Shown: in pieces, positions 5,001 through 5,151 of the stretch
Layout: every line of letters begins with the position of its first letter
Numbering within the stretch: position 1 is the stretch's first letter
Assembly (NCBI GenBank): GCA_902782795.1
Contig: CACZOT010000346.1
Span: 1 to 5,151 of the forward strand
From: an uncultured Eubacteriales bacterium
Lineage (GTDB): Bacteria; Bacillota; Clostridia; Christensenellales; Aristaeellaceae
Length of the DNA stretch: 5,151 nt
Direction: 5' to 3'
Program-made: the position numbers and the translations under genes
The notes under the pieces: model-generated
Database searches by the model: none
Seen by the model: the letters and a program-made list of their open reading frames with translations, nothing else
Told to the model about the DNA's origin: nothing

Positions 5001-5151
5001 GCTCCCCCTGAGCGCCGACGCCGCCGAGGAGTGAAGACCGCCGTCCTGACACAAGTTTTTCGCGAGGAACGGGACGATACGGTCTCGCGGGTTGCGAACC
5101 TGCGGAGAATACCGTAGAATCGAGCGCGGGCGCAGGGCGCGAGGAGGCTTC
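5001..5151 (+). other. Gene-free end of window with an imperfect stem-loop and a terminal AGGAGG
   Basis: No convincing coding region is seen. TACGGT (5078-5083) and ACCGTA (5111-5116) could close a structure holding an inner 8-bp stem, CGCGGGTT (5086-5093) with AACCTGCG (5097-5104), one G-U pair and loop GCG. AGGAGG at 5142-5147 could be the ribosome binding site of a + strand gene starting just outside the window. No known riboswitch or tRNA pattern was recognised and no good promoter was found. Confidence 0.3.

Noticed and set aside
4520..5054. Small open frames on both strands in the right-hand region (4520-4879, 4843-5034, and 4764-5054 on the minus strand)
   Set aside because: They are read mostly through hairpin arms, lack ribosome binding sites and give Arg/Pro/Gly-rich products with no family features.

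Overview
The window looks like a GC-rich Clostridia-type Bacillota chromosome, plausibly from a gut commensal. The evidence is a DnaK of the Gram-positive type (it lacks the roughly 24-residue insertion found in the nucleotide-binding domain of Gram-negative DnaK), strong AAGGAG ribosome binding sites, AT-rich promoters set in GC-rich coding sequence, secreted SH3-domain proteins, and many short GC-rich palindromes between genes. The assignment is inferred from sequence character only.

Layout. Bases 1-146 hold a palindromic repeat copy and the leader of the first gene. Bases 147-1865 (+) encode a 572-residue DnaK-family chaperone that ends right after the lid domain and has no dnaJ behind it. 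Bases 1866-2145 are a convergent intergenic region with three short GC-rich palindromes, a CTTAAGGGCC hairpin and a strong bidirectional terminator. Bases 2146-3087 and 3370-4635 (both -) encode two paralogous secreted proteins of 313 and 421 residues. Each has a signal peptide, SH3-like repeats (two and three respectively) and the same 130-residue C-terminal domain, which aligns without gaps at 87/130 identities by hand count. Bases 3088-3369 hold the terminator of the 421-residue protein gene and the separate promoter of the 313-residue protein gene. Bases 4636-5151 contain no convincing gene: first the promoter and a palindromic operator candidate for the 421-residue protein gene, then four GC-rich hairpins in a row (one a perfect 25-bp stem), and finally a structured stretch ending in an AGGAGG that may belong to a gene beyond the window.

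How the parts fit. The two secreted proteins are transcribed separately but share a core promoter: 18 of 19 bases match, including the normally unconserved spacer. Each also has an inverted repeat about 25 bp upstream of its -35 box, so they are probably expressed under related control. Their SH3 repeats suggest attachment to the cell wall, and the His/Asp/Cys-rich C-terminal domain is the likely working part, but I cannot assign it a reaction. The DnaK gene is unrelated to them in orientation and is separated by the bidirectional terminator. The main candidates for new biology are the shared C-terminal domain, the tail-less orphan DnaK, and the palindrome families.
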